Positions 12,558-23,791 of a DNA stretch of 64,000 bases are shown one piece after another. How positions within the stretch are numbered: position 1 is the first letter of the stretch; every line of letters begins with the position of its first letter. Made by a program: the position numbers and the translations under genes. The notes under the pieces are model-generated. The model made no database searches. It was not told where the DNA came from and saw nothing but the letters and a program-made list of their open reading frames with translations. The DNA is taken from NCBI RefSeq assembly GCF_020080835.1, contig NC_058158.1, forward strand, positions 16,282,156 through 16,346,155, read 5' to 3'. This stretch comes from Cotesia glomerata. Taxonomy: Eukaryota; Arthropoda; Insecta; Hymenoptera; Braconidae.

Positions 12558-13252
12558 TTACTCAAGTTCCATATTTTCAGTTTCAACAAATGATACAAGA
12601 GGCTTATGATAACTAAAATACGATACAAATATTTTAGTTTCAATTTGGTTGATATATCTTTGGAACACTGCATCTATTACCGTTTTTGATCTTGTAGTTG
12701 ATTGAGTGCGATTGTTACACATTTTTAAATAAAATGTTGTATCGAGAAACTCAATCAAAGGAAGCGCTGTATCTGATGCAAAATTTATGTTAAAATCCCC
12801 ACTTAAAATCATCGGAATTTTATCATAATTCTTTTTGAGAATTCGCGATACCTCTGGGGTATATTTGATCAAATTTTCATGTATAAATTCAATAACTGAT
12901 TTTATTGATTGGTTGGGAAAGATGTAAATTGCTACGATCAAAATTAAATCTCCTTGGTCATTTCTGCTCTCACAGGCACATATTTCTCCAACTTTCGAAA
13001 GCTGAACAGACAATGATTCTAGCTGTTGTGCATTGAGATCCATTTGTGGCGTAACAACACGGGCTCCATCATTTACGTTGTGATAAATTGCTACTCCGCC
13101 TGCCCTCGTACGTGGTCTTTTGTAATTAACAACAATATTAAAATTTGGAATGTCTACAATATCTTCATTATTCATCCATGTCTCCGAAAGAATTAAAAAT
13201 TTGACGATGACACTATATTGTCATGTTGCAGATCTTGTACATGAGCTCGTAA
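12558..13252 (-). pseudogene. Helentron endonuclease domain (C-terminal part)
   Basis: This encodes an apurinic-like endonuclease/exonuclease/phosphatase domain of the type fused to the C terminus of Helentron helicases. Visible are LILSETW near the start, RAGGVAIYHN, and the core SGDFNINFA. The typical downstream SDH-type motif is weak (SYHKPLV). The domain's first strand (SLFTFNCQS) lies across the LTR insertion at 14672 and above. Removing the LTR and one copy of its 5 bp duplication gives an uninterrupted junction NCQS/LRAH in frame. It is therefore one gene with the helicase at 14672-17094. The gene is broken by the LTR and by frameshifts further upstream. Confidence 0.75.
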
Positions 13253-13257
13253 GCTTT

Positions 13258-14671
13258 GTAACGTCCACGTTTTCCAAAAAATTATAGAAATAAAATAATT
13301 TATTTAATTGTCCCCGGCTCGAAATTTGCTCGCCGGAGTCCAGGGTCATAAACGGGGATTACATTATCAATAACAAAATAATAAACAAAACACTTTATTT
13401 TAAATCAATCAAAGAAAAAAAGAAAAACCTCTTTATTGGCCTGATCATATTAATAAACGATATAAACAATATAAGCAAATTAAACAATATAAACAATACA
13501 TTAGAACACTCTTTCACACATATTGGCGGTTCAAAATCATTAACGCGGTTCAAAATCAAGAAACAATATAAGCAATATACACTAATACGATAGAAACTTT
13601 CTATCCAAACATACACGACGGTATTCGCGGTTCAAACTCAAAAAAAAAAAAAAATCACGTTCTCCAGTTCGCGGCGCTAGTGGGTCAATTTCCTACTCGG
13701 GATTCCCCCGGAGAAACGAGAGGATAGTCTCCAACTCCCTTCTCCCGCGGTGCTGCCACCCAGGTCCCCGAAGTCGAGGTATCTAGCCGACTTCCTCGAC
13801 CTCCTAATCGCCGTCCCCAAGGATCGAGAGGATAGTCTCCAGCTCGATCCCACCTACACGACTATGATCACCTACCGTACCTCAGCTGAAGGCTTCGGCA
13901 CGGGGAGAAGCACTTTCATCCGGTCGGTTCACGATACTTACCTGGGCCTTGGTCAGACACCAGGTAGAGTATCATCCTCTGGAATTACTTGGTGAAGAGT
14001 ATTCGCCCGAGTAATTCTCCCGAGAAAGAACTGCTTGCTTTATCGAGCCAAATTTTGGCGTTTATCATTTTTTGCCTAACTCTCTTGTAACGAAAAGGAA
14101 GAGTCGTTTTAGACACCTATCCGGTGTTCTCGTACTAGCATTCAAGAATAATTATTTATTATTTTAATCGTAATTTTCTTCATTTTCCATCCATTCGTCT
14201 CGCCAAATTCTAAGTTTTTATTTTCGAAACTCAAGTCTTTATTATTTTAATCGCAATTTCCTTCATTATATATCCATTCGTTGATTTTTCCATACTAAAT
14301 TGTCTTCGGGACTTATAAAATTTTCGCTTACCTAATTTATTTCTTACAAAATAATAATCGTAATTTCTTTCATTTTATATCCATTCATCACTTTCCCATA
14401 CTAAATCTTGTTCGGAACTTAGAATAATTTTCCCAGTCTTTTAATTTCTTTTAGAATTAATTCGCTCGGCTTCGTAATAATTTCTCACACGCTTATTTTC
14501 TTAATTTAATCATACCTTCGGTAACAATAACATAAAATTATTAGCTAAATAAATACAATAATTAAATAATAATCGCCGCACTAATAACAATAATTGTTTC
14601 TATTAATTTTTAAGTAATTAACAACGAATAAACTAAAATACTCAATTACAAAAAGTAAAATCTGGGTCATA
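13258..14671. mobile_element. Solo LTR, family 1, copy 1 (in Helentron gene)
   Basis: A 1.4 kb repeat from GTAACGTCCACG to GGGTCATA, flanked by 5 bp duplications GCTTT at 13253-13257 and 14672-14676. (Alternatively it starts TGTAACG with a 4 bp duplication.) It is homologous to 23792-25063. Neither copy has internal coding sequence, so both look like solo LTRs. This copy interrupts the Helentron endonuclease, which makes it younger than that gene. The small ORF at 13750-13995 lies in the LTR and is not supported as a gene. Confidence 0.8.
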
Positions 14672-17094
14672 GCTTTGACAGTTAAAGGTAAACAGTGACA
14701 TCCCTTTTCTTTTATTTAAGAAATCATATAAAACATTTGTAATTGTCTCAAGTCGATTCAAGTTCAGCCTTCGAAATTCATGTTGTAGATCAATTGTAGA
14801 TACTGACGCTCTTCGGCCATGGTAAAATTTTTTATCATTTTTTTTTGAAACGAGATATAAGCCGTTTATTGATGTAACTCGTGATAATGCGACGTACAGG
14901 AGTTGTTGAACGTGTGATTTATCATATTCATATACAATCTCACCAAAAGTAGCTCCCTGGGACTTGTGAATCGTCATTGCACATGCAGAGACTAATGGGA
15001 AATGATTACGTTTTACAATAACGGTTTTATTAGGTACTAGTGGTATAGATGATGTTCTGCGATCTATTGGTACTGCCAGTGGATGAAGATTATTTTTTTG
15101 AATTGATGCCGCTGCCTTTCTTCTCAATTTTTCTCCGATTTTTGGAGATTCTGGAAATTCTAGCCATAAACGACCTATCTCTCCTTTGTCATTATATTCA
15201 ATGAAAATTAATTTTCCCGTCGCACCATTTGCTAATCCATCTGATACATCGATGTTAGTTGTTATCATGTATGGTTTGTTCAAAACCAATGTAATTTGAT
15301 ATGGCAAACCTCCTGTATCAATAGTTGACATTTTATGTAATTTTTGACGCATAGAAGTTTGCTGTTCAACATTTCTACATCCAATATATATATCAGTTGC
15401 CTCTGAATTCACTTTTTCTTCTATAGAATTCAAAATTTTATTGTTGTATTCAGCAACTGAATGATTATTAAAAACAATCGTATACCGTCTGGACAAAGTC
15501 TCTCAGCTTCTTCTTCAGAGTAAATCCGTGACTCAATTAAATCTAGCTCTTCCTGATCTAACAACTGTCCATTACCAATTTTTGTTAATATTGTTGCAAA
15601 ACTTTGATTAGCTTGTCGCATAACTTCGTTTAGTTCGAAAAATTTCAACCCTCGCCATAGTGTTGAACCTGCTATTTGTCGTTTTATTTGTTTGTAAATT
15701 GGGGTAGCACGAACTGGCGGTAGTTGACGTAGATCACCAATCAAAATTATATCTAATCCACCAAAATGGACTTCAAAATTACCGGTGATTTGCTTTAACC
15801 TTGAATCTATTTGGGACAACAACTCGGCTCCAATCATACTAATTTCATCGATAATCAATACACGAACATATTTAAAAAGTGATCTATATTGTTGGGCTAC
15901 TTCAATTGATAAAGGAAGCAACTTTGAAAGACTTATCTTCAGTGCAGTGTGTACTGTTGTCCCATTGATAGCCACAGCAGCTTTACCAGTAGAAGCACAA
16001 GCGATATAAGCATTACAAAACCCATCACTTTCAGAATATCGATTATAAATTTCCATTAATAATTTAATAACAAATGTTTTACTACATCCAGCTGGTCCTG
16101 TAAAAAATATTTGCAGCGGAGGAGGATCTTCCAACTGAAGATTGTAAATGACGTGCATCAAAAGTTCCTTTTGTTTTTGGTTTGCCATTTTCATCAGCTC
16201 ATAATATTGGTCGTTAGGCATTAAATTTTCTTTCCGTTTTGCAATGGCACCAAGTTTATTTAGGGTTGCGAGACGTAAATCACTGTTTACATCCGAATTC
16301 GGATTGTCATATAGCGTTTGGAATGGATTAATTTCTGGAAATCTAGTGGCAATATCATGAATCTCATCGTCATCGTCTGCTTCTTCATTTTCGCGACATA
16401 GTTTTCGGCATAGCTCTATAGTTTTATTAATGTCTAAGTCAGATTCAAACTCTTTACGTCGCTCCAGAATTTGATTTTCATTTTCGTCGTAAATCCTAAT
16501 AAATTTCATCTCTTCAAGAATCTCGAATTCTTCATTCCGAAATGGGATATGCAAAGTCACCATTTCTCTTTTATACTCATTTATATCTGAGGCTATGTCA
16601 TAATTCCTATAACGAATGATGCGTTGTTGCTTTCGACGAATATAATCACCTTGCGAATTTTTAGTAAAATTAGCAACGAATTGTGCAAGTGATAATTCTT
16701 CCATTTCTTGTGGCCGCTTCTCGTATTTATCAAACCAGTTTTCCTTCCAAATACTTGTTGAATCTTCATCGATATTTAATTCATCTAATTCTTTTTGTGT
16801 TCGTCTAATACGCTGTCGTTCAATAGGCCAAACGGTGGGAATATAAACTATGGAGACTGAACTTCTAGACATAGGTTCACGAAGAAGGTACCACGCTGCT
16901 TCCTGGCTTGTTAATTCAACGGTGTTGAGCATATTAACACTCATTTTTCTAGTTATTTCTACTATATCAAACTCAGGGTTTTCATCCATGATTTCATGAA
17001 TTTGTCTTTGTAAATTACTTATACCCCTATTAGTTTTATTGACATATTCAACAACATACGCTGCACATGAGTATTCTTCGATAATAAATTGCAT
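14672..17094 (-). pseudogene. Helentron PIF1-like helicase domain
   Basis: Superfamily 1 helicase of the Pif1/RecD type that unwinds DNA during rolling-circle transposition. Seen in order: the Rep tyrosine region YVVEYVNK near the N terminus; Walker A GPAGCSKT (about 16074-16097, with C where the family often has T or G); Walker B LIIDEISM; motif III GDLRQLPPV; and the C-terminal motif MTIHKSQGATF followed by YVALSRV. A one-base frameshift near 15490 separates two frames that join as LCPDGIRLF / NNHSVAEYNNK. The last 30 bases of the apparent ORF, below 14672, belong to the LTR. Continuous with Rep upstream and endonuclease downstream. Confidence 0.85.
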
Positions 17095-19076
17095 ATCTGT
17101 ATTTGATTGTAAGACATTGAGAATAAAAAGGATTGAAAGGGTTGTGCCATTTTTCTTTAGGTTGTCGCTTCAAAAATACTTTAGGTCTGGTAATTCCAGC
17201 TTCAAGAATATGAAAATAATCATTATCAGAAGTTATATGATTTTGTGCATAAAACATTTCAATATTCTCGTAATCATTGTTCTCAAGATTAATTTGTATT
17301 TGTTTATACCGCTTAGCGTAATCAGCATATCCTGGATGATCTTTCTGCATTGGTTTTAATATTGTAGTGGATTTACATGGCATAAATGGAGCATCAAATC
17401 GGCATTTCTGAGGTTGATTGGCATGTACTTTTTATAACAGGTAAAAGGTATGTTTGTGACTTTGCAAGCGAATATGTCCAGAAGCTTCTGATGAAGAAAT
17501 TGATATCAATTGATCAATCATCATTACAGTATCTTGATAGTTTGTACCAAGAGGATCTGATGGAGCGTCATTCAGCCACAATAAAATATGTGCATGAGGA
17601 CTACCACGATGCTGAAATTCAATTCGTTTAAAATAGTCGACAACATAATAATTTCCAAATGGGCTGTTCTTCTTTGATTGGAGAATAGTTATCAATATAT
17701 TGACTATTTTATTAAAATAGATAGCACAGGTCACAGCATCTTCATTCACTAGTGTAGTCTTAGATATGTAATCCAGTGACGCAGCTTGTTCAGCTGAAAT
17801 TTCAGTACCGTTATTTTTTAATTTGTACAATAATTGTATTAAATTGGTCCATCCGATTTCATTGGCACTCAAAGTAAGAAACATCGTAGGTTTTCCTAGT
17901 TGCCGAATCATCGCAAAAGATCTCTTTTTCGATCGCTCCAATACCATACTGAATTTGGTATTGAGCGCAGAAAAGCTAAATTACTTTCGATACAATTATT
18001 AATGTAGTCAGCTGACTCAACTTGCTGCCGTGTAATATTAGTATTTTTTCCCACATGTTTAAATGCAATCGTAAGCGAGTCACAAACTCTTAACCTCATA
18101 ATTTTCATTGCTAGATATAATAAATGATGTGGAGTAACTCCACGCCGATCTGATCTTCGTAATTCGCTAGTTGCTATTGCGAACGGTGTTGCATTTACTC
18201 CCTCTCTGAATTTTCGGAAATGACCCAAATAAATCGATGGGAAAGAAAGTTCTTCGGCATGTTCATCAAAAATTATACTTTTGGGAATATTATATTCTCC
18301 AGGAGCGATCCGTAAATACATATCTTCATTCCAAAGTAGAGTTTTCTGTTGTGCTGTTAGACTCTCTTCGACCGGTATATCTTCACTCATTTCTTCTAGA
18401 TCGATTTCATTATTACTATTATTGTTGAAGAAGCTTTCATCAATTTTAATATCGTAAAATAAATAAAGTGGAGTTTGAAGCAAATACTGAAGCCATGCAC
18501 GAATTGTCCTTTTATTAACTAGTCCCATTAAATAGCTTGATCTATGTATTATTTTTCTTTTAATGTGTACGTTAATACAGTAATCATCATCGACATTACG
18601 GGGTAAGAGTTTTACCATATTGTTTACCTCGACTGGTACATTAATGATTTGTCCATAAATTCCATATTGCCCATGAACATGTCGTAACCGTCGAATTTGC
18701 ATAAATGGAACTCGTGGTGAGACAAGTCTTTCCGAAATTAAGTCAAGCGGTGGTAAAACCTCAGGTCTTTCTTCATATTTAAAACCGTTATAAGTAGACA
18801 TTATAGGAATCACTTTCCTCCCAATTGCTTGGTAACACGTGTTGCACAGTAAAATATCTTCAACTGTATTGTAATTTTCAACTATTACCCTTAATAATTG
18901 TTCATCTTCAGCACGTGGTGATTTTAAATCTAACTTAAACCACAATCGATCACAAACGGAGCACTTATGACCAAACATATTGTTTAAAAACTTGTCGTTA
19001 AATTCTTTATGAGCAAACTTATTTCGACGAAACCGTGAGTATGGAATTTCTGGCTGTACATCTACTGGAGGGTTAT
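17048..19076 (-). pseudogene. Helentron Rep (HUH) region
   Basis: N-terminal half of the same Rep-helicase polyprotein. An upstream zinc-binding-like segment contains HKCSVCDRLW and LLCNTCYQAIG. The HUH nuclease motif is HRGSPHAHILLWL, with PHAH at 17588-17599. A later CRFDAPF segment follows the pattern seen in Helitron proteins. Breaks: a frameshift at about 17940 in an A-run, an in-frame TAA at 17432-17434, and a frameshift near 17095 before the helicase frame. The exon probably begins at 19076, after a T-rich acceptor ending CAG. All breaks are point events, so decay is recent or some are assembly errors. Confidence 0.8.
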
Positions 19077-19089
19077 CTGAAAAAAACAA

Positions 19090-19616
19090 TTCAAAGTGTG
19101 GAACGGGGTATCTATCGACTGTGTATTGAGAATCAATTCCTTAAAACTAAAATTTTTACATCATAAATTCGAAAAATGTATATAAAATTAATTTTAAAAA
19201 CTCATTTTAAGATAATGATTATTTTCAAATATGGTTATTAAATTATATGTACCATTTAAAAATTATCCACTCTTTAGTTTAAAATTAAATTATTTTTTAA
19301 TATCATTTTAATTTTGAATTTTTTACAATTTATTTTACCATTCAAAAATATTCATCCGTCTTAAAATTGTTTTTTTTCCTATAAATCTAAATATTAAATC
19401 ATTTTGTTAATTTAAGAATTATTGAATTATTGAATATAAGTTTAAATTAAATTAAATTTTTTAATATTTTAAATCATGAATTGTAAATTAGGTACATGTT
19501 TTTAAATTAAATTTTTAAGTTTTTAAGTTTTTCATTAAAATTATTATTAAATTGAAAAATTTCTTTAAATTATTTAACATTAAATGATGAAAGTTAGTAT
19601 TAATTATTAGTACTTA
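19090..19616. other. Intron-like AT-rich stretch
   Basis: Lies between proposed exons 2 and 3 of the Helentron gene. No coding signal; very T- and A-rich. Confidence 0.4.
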
Positions 19617-19674
19617 CAATCATTATTTACTAAATTATATCCCGTTGGAACACTATTTTGTTGCTGAGAGTGGT
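19617..19674 (-). CDS. Probable small exon 2 of Helentron gene
   Basis: Reading the minus strand, acceptor TTCTGTTTTAG is followed by a short open exon (DHSQQQNSVPTGYNLVNND) and donor GTAAGTACT. Phases agree with exon 1, which leaves one base, and with the exon starting at 19076. Boundaries are approximate by a base or two. Confidence 0.5.
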
Positions 19675-19720
19675 CTAAAACAGAAAAAATAAATAAGGTT
19701 AGACACATGATGTATTGAGG

Positions 19721-19729
<9 letters not shown>

Positions 19730-19798
<69 letters not shown>
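19730..19798. repeat. (TA)n microsatellite in Helentron intron
   Basis: Uninterrupted alternating TA tract in the interval between proposed exons 1 and 2. Confidence 0.9.
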
Positions 19799-19801
<3 letters not shown>

Positions 19802-19898
19802 CCATGATCAGTTTAAAATAAAAATCAAATTTATTGATTGAAAAACATTGATATATTAGTTTATACTTAAAACAGGATTAAAAAATATTTACACTTAC

Positions 19899-20085
19899 CA
19901 TTTATTACATCAGTCACATTGACACTTATATCTGAACATCTATTTTGATTGTTCAATAATTGTTTTTTACGTGCACGAAACTCGCGACTACGTTCTGTTG
20001 AACTTTTTGCTGAATTTTTTTTCATTTTAATTTCATTTTTTTTGCGTCGATATTGACGACACATTTCGGCATTAGTTTTCGGCAT
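19899..20085 (-). CDS. Helentron N-terminal basic exon
   Basis: First exon of the Helentron protein, beginning MPKTNAEMCRQYRRKKNE. It is a lysine/arginine-rich segment (RSREFRARKKQ) of the kind found at the start of many insect Helitron proteins and is probably DNA- or nucleus-binding. It ends at a GTAAGT donor (19898 downwards). In-frame reading past the donor is short and stops. The ATG is the first in the frame. The gene downstream is broken. Confidence 0.65.
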
Positions 20086-20976
20086 TTTATAAAATTTATT
20101 ATTTAGTACAAGATATAAAAATACTCACAAACAGTTAAATAATAACACACCACGCTATCTTACTAAAACGCTGTAATACGCAGCCGCATACAGTGTACAG
20201 TAAGCTCACGTAGTTTTCACATGCACTACACACGTTAAATGCTCAAATACAAGCACGTATTAAACAGTGTGCAATATACATACACACTGACATCTGCTCT
20301 CTCGCTCTGGCTCACAAATTACAGGCGACTATGCTTAGAAGACGGGAGTGGGGACGCTACGAAGTATGGCAGAAAGAGGAGAGACCGATAATATACAAAT
20401 TGTATGTATATTTCTGTCTCATTCTTTCCCCTGGCTTCATCCTACACATTTTTGTATTTGTGTCTCTTACCTGTCGTTTTTTCGTTGCATCCGGTTTGAA
20501 ATCACAACGATTCTAAAGAAGTTTCACTTCAAAAAAAGCTGTCTTCTTTAAATAACTCGTAACTTATTTTCGTTGGGTAAAAAAATTTCACAAAATTCTA
20601 TTGTTTTCAATAGGGTAGAGAAAGATACCAAAATTTCAGAAAAATCGAAAAGGGTCCGCCCATGCAGGAAACCCCCAGAGTTGACAAAGGGGCCAGGCTT
20701 GGGCCAGTACTGGGAAACCTAGCTTCGGCGTACCTGTATTGGCCCAAGCGTGGGCCAAAACTGGTTAACCCAGCTTCGGCCATGCCAATAATTATCCAAG
20801 CTTGTGCCAAGACTGGCTAACTCAGCCTTGGCCATTCATCGGTGATCCAAGCTTGGGCCAAGACTGGGCAACCACGCCTTGGTCGGCCCAATTATTACCC
20901 GAGCCTGGGTCAGAACTGGGTCACCCAGTCACGGCCACAATGATTACCCAAGGGTTAGCCAAGATTGGGAAACCTA

Positions 20977-21203
20977 CACTGAAAAAAAAAAATTAACTTA
21001 ATTCAAGAGAAAAATTCTTGAACCAAGAAAATAACTTTGAAGAGTTTAATTGTCTTCAATCAAAACGAAAAATTCTTTAATTAAATAAAATTTACTTAAA
21101 TCGAGAAAAATTTCTTAATTTAAGAATTTTTCTACTCAAATCAAGAAGATGAAATTCTTAAAAATTATTTACTTGATTTAAGTAAATTTTTTTTTCTTTG
21201 TAG
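20977..21203. mobile_element. MITE (TTAACTTAATTCAAGAG foldback)
   Basis: An imperfect inverted repeat of about 227 bp built of TTCAAGAG and CTTGATTTAAG-type segments. A relative lies at 52056-52288. It is nested in the GCCAAG element. No coding capacity. Confidence 0.55.
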
Positions 21204-21709
21204 CCATGGGCGTTGAATGGCAACCAAGACTTGAGCCAGAATTGGGTAACCTAGCCTTAGCCATTCAATGAGAAATTCAAACTTAATAAATCATTAAGTA
21301 ATAGAATTTTAAACAGTAAACATTTATTGTTTAACGAATATTTGCTAAAAAATTCTAAAATTTAAAATTTATTATTTAACCAAGACAATTGCATATCGTC
21401 AAAATTGATGTAGTCTTAAAAAAATTAAAATATAATAATTTACAGTTGAATTTTTAATATTGATAATTTTAAACATAAAAATTTATCATAAGATATTAAA
21501 AATATACAGAACGATGTACAAAGTTTAAAGTAATATAACAACATGACTCTTTCATTTTTTTTTAACTATAATAAACATTTGTAAAAAATAGTTAATTTTC
21601 ATCGAAAAACAATATTAAATAACATAAATTATATAAATAATAAACCATCACACTTCGTTACTATATAGATTTAGCTTATCAGAATAATAAGATGTGCATC
21701 AATTTATCG

Positions 21710-21778
21710 GTCGTACGGTGTAGGGGTTAGTTATCGGTCTGGCAAGCGCGCGGCTCGGGTTCGAATCTCGATTAGAAG
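21710..21778 (+). other. tRNA-like segment with A and B boxes
   Basis: GGTTAGTTATCGG-type A box and GGTTCGAATCTC B box are visible, but stems are poor. Located inside a mobile element, so I read it as a tRNA-derived fragment, not a working tRNA gene. Confidence 0.4.
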
Positions 21779-22614
21779 AACGGATACGATTTTCACTTTT
21801 TATTTTTTATAATTAGCAACAGTTAGGTTTGAATTTACTTTACTTACAAAATAAAATAAAAAAATAACATTCCAATAATTCTTTTTTATCATTTTTTATC
21901 AAATGGCATGGGCCAGACTTGAAAATTAACTATGGCTCAGCCCTGGTAACCAGGCTTGGCCCATCGTTATCATCCCAGACTTCAACCAGGACTGGGCCAA
22001 GCCTGGTTTACAAGCTTGGCCCAGAGTTTTACATAGTTGAGCCAAGGCTGGGCCAAGCTAGGCCCCGTGGTACTTTCCTCTATGGGCGGTTCAAAAGTGG
22101 CCGATTTGGCATGAAATGCCCCATGTATAATATAAAAATATAATATAAATAAATATATTTTTTTTTCTTCTATACATAGATCAAATTCAGATATAATTGA
22201 CAGTTTAAATATAGATGAATTAAGTAAAGTATTTTACGAAATAAAATAATTTGTTGTCGAAAAACAATAAAAAAAGTTATTTTTAACTTTTTATAATTTT
22301 CGTTTTTAGCGAAAAAATGAGAGACCTTTTTTGTAGAGAATTTAATTTCCTACAAGATGACGAAAAATGAAATTTGGAAAAAAAAATTTTTCGACGATTT
22401 ACAATGAAAATACGGAAAAAATTTTTTTTTCAATGTATTTTAAATAGGGAAGGGGACCCTCCCTATGCGCCAGCTCAATTTTCAAGATATCAAGCTCATC
22501 TTTTAGGAGCTTTTCTTTGGTTTAACAAAGAAACTTTTTAGATGTATTTACTAAAAAAAAAAGTTTTTTTATTCTGACGAAGTCTAATATACACATATGT
22601 ATATATATATTTAT

Positions 22615-22970
22615 TAGGGTGTGCCAAAATGTAACTCCCGTGGAGAACCTTTTAAAATTGGAATTTTGAGTTCCGCTTTTATCAGGGGCTGCAGTTGGGC
22701 ATTTCCTGAGATATTTTGGAGTGAGACGATGTATTTGATTTTCTTAGAATTTTTTAACAGAAGCTTAGTTTGGGCACTTCCAGCCAAGTTTTGAATTTTC
22801 ACCGGGAATGCCCAAACTAAGCTTCTGTTAAAAAATTCTATGAAAATCAAATACATCGTCTCACTCCAAAATATCTCAGAAAATGCCCAAACGCAGCCCC
22901 TGTTAAAAGCGGAACTCAAAATTCCAATTTTAAAAGGTTCTCCACGGGAGTTACATTTTGGCACACTCTA
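22615..22970. mobile_element. MITE C, 356 bp near-perfect foldback (TAGGGTGTGCC ends)
   Basis: Both arms match almost base for base: TAGGGTGTGCCAAAATGTAA on the left, its complement ending CTCTA on the right. The two arms meet in a small loop near 22780-22800. Flanking 8-mers are ATATTTAT and ATATGTAT, seven of eight identical, as expected of a hAT-type duplication. The 116-residue frame inside it is a shadow of the palindrome, not a gene. Confidence 0.85.
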
Positions 22971-22986
22971 ATATGTATATATATAA

Positions 22987-23058
<72 letters not shown>
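22987..23058. repeat. (TA)n microsatellite
   Basis: Long alternating TA tract between MITE C and the next TAGGGTG terminus at 23061. Confidence 0.9.
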
Positions 23059-23060
<2 letters not shown>

Positions 23061-23238
23061 TAGGGTGTGTCATTTTAAGGCAATATTTTTAACTTCCAGC
23101 GAAGAAAATTGAAAATTTTCAAAAATCGGGAAGTTATCGTTTTTACCCCGTTTTTCGAAAATCGAGTTTTCATCAGATCTCGACGTTTTGAGGTCCTAGG
23201 GAGCTTCCCTGACTATTCCTGCGATGGTGTCTGTATGT

Positions 23239-23271
<33 letters not shown>

Positions 23272-23791
23272 AACCTCTCATAACTTTTGAACGGCTTGAC
23301 CGATTTGATCGCGGTTGGCGCCATTCGAAAGGGTTCAACTAAACTTAGATTTTAAATACAAGTTGGACCGATTCGGACTGATAGATTTTGAGAAATCTTA
23401 AAAAAACTGCGAAATAAAATTTTTTCAAATGTGGTTTTTTTCTAATAACTTTCAAACGGCTTGACCGATCAATTCCAAAAACTAATCAGCTCTAAACATC
23501 GAAAAACCACGTCGATCGCCACCAAGCCGGTAAAAATCGGTTAATTCGTTCGTGACTTATCGTTGACGAACGAAATCGAAAAAAAGTGTTTTTTTCGAAC
23601 TACACCGAAATTTCCGGTCTGATCAATTTGCGTTTTGAAATATATCATAGAATTTGAAAAACTGCGTCGAATGGTGCCAACCACGTGAAAATCAGTACGT
23701 TCATTCAAAAGTTATTGCGGTTTGAAAATCCAAAATATAATGTTTTATTATACTTGTAACTATGTTTTATTATACTTGTTTTATTAAACTT
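23061..23791 (+). repeat. GT-cored repeat, copy 1, behind a TAGGGTG terminus
   Basis: TAGGGTGTGTCATTTTAAGG at 23061 resembles the hAT-like termini, but I found no matching right end. From about 23090 it continues as the GT-cored family: AACTTCC, GCGAAGAAAATTGAAAA, GGGAAGTTATCG, ATCGAGTTTTCATCAGATCT, then a (GT)n tract at 23238-23265. After the tract come CCTCTCATAACTTTTGAACGG and later segments. It is interrupted by a solo LTR at 23792. No ORF. Confidence 0.7.

Larger units (their letters stand above)
20656..22089. mobile_element. Foldback element with GCCAAG tandem repeats
   Basis: Inserted into the right arm of element B: the sequence left of it (AAAATCGAAAAGGGT) and right of it (TTCAAAAGTGG) is continuous in B's left arm (inverted) near 11800. 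Ends read CCGCCCATGCAGGAAA and, inverted, CCGCCCATAGAGGAAA. The left side has five to six ~57 bp units with GGGCCAAGACTGGG and CAGCCTTGGCC-like cores; related inverted units occur at 21905-22070. It also holds a nested MITE and a tRNA-like segment. No protein is encoded. Confidence 0.65.
11289..22586. mobile_element. 11.3 kb TIR element B (TAGACTG ends)
   Basis: Left terminus TAGACTGCGTCAGAATAAAA is matched in inverted form at the right end (TTATTCTGACGAAGTCTA). Inverted similarity continues over roughly 600 bp: 11289 to about 11900 against 22090-22586, then 20560-20655 beyond an insertion. Flanks are ATATATAT and ATATACAC, compatible with a degraded 8 bp duplication. The interior carries a Helentron-type gene (12558-20085). 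Subterminal modules are shared with elements A and E. Whether the Helentron is cargo or a nested insertion is unresolved. Confidence 0.65.

Noticed and set aside
13750..13995. 81-residue frame
   Set aside because: Inside solo LTR family 1; the copy at 23792-25063 does not keep it.
22614..22964. 116-residue frame
   Set aside because: Lies entirely in the palindromic MITE C; open frame is a by-product of the inverted repeat.
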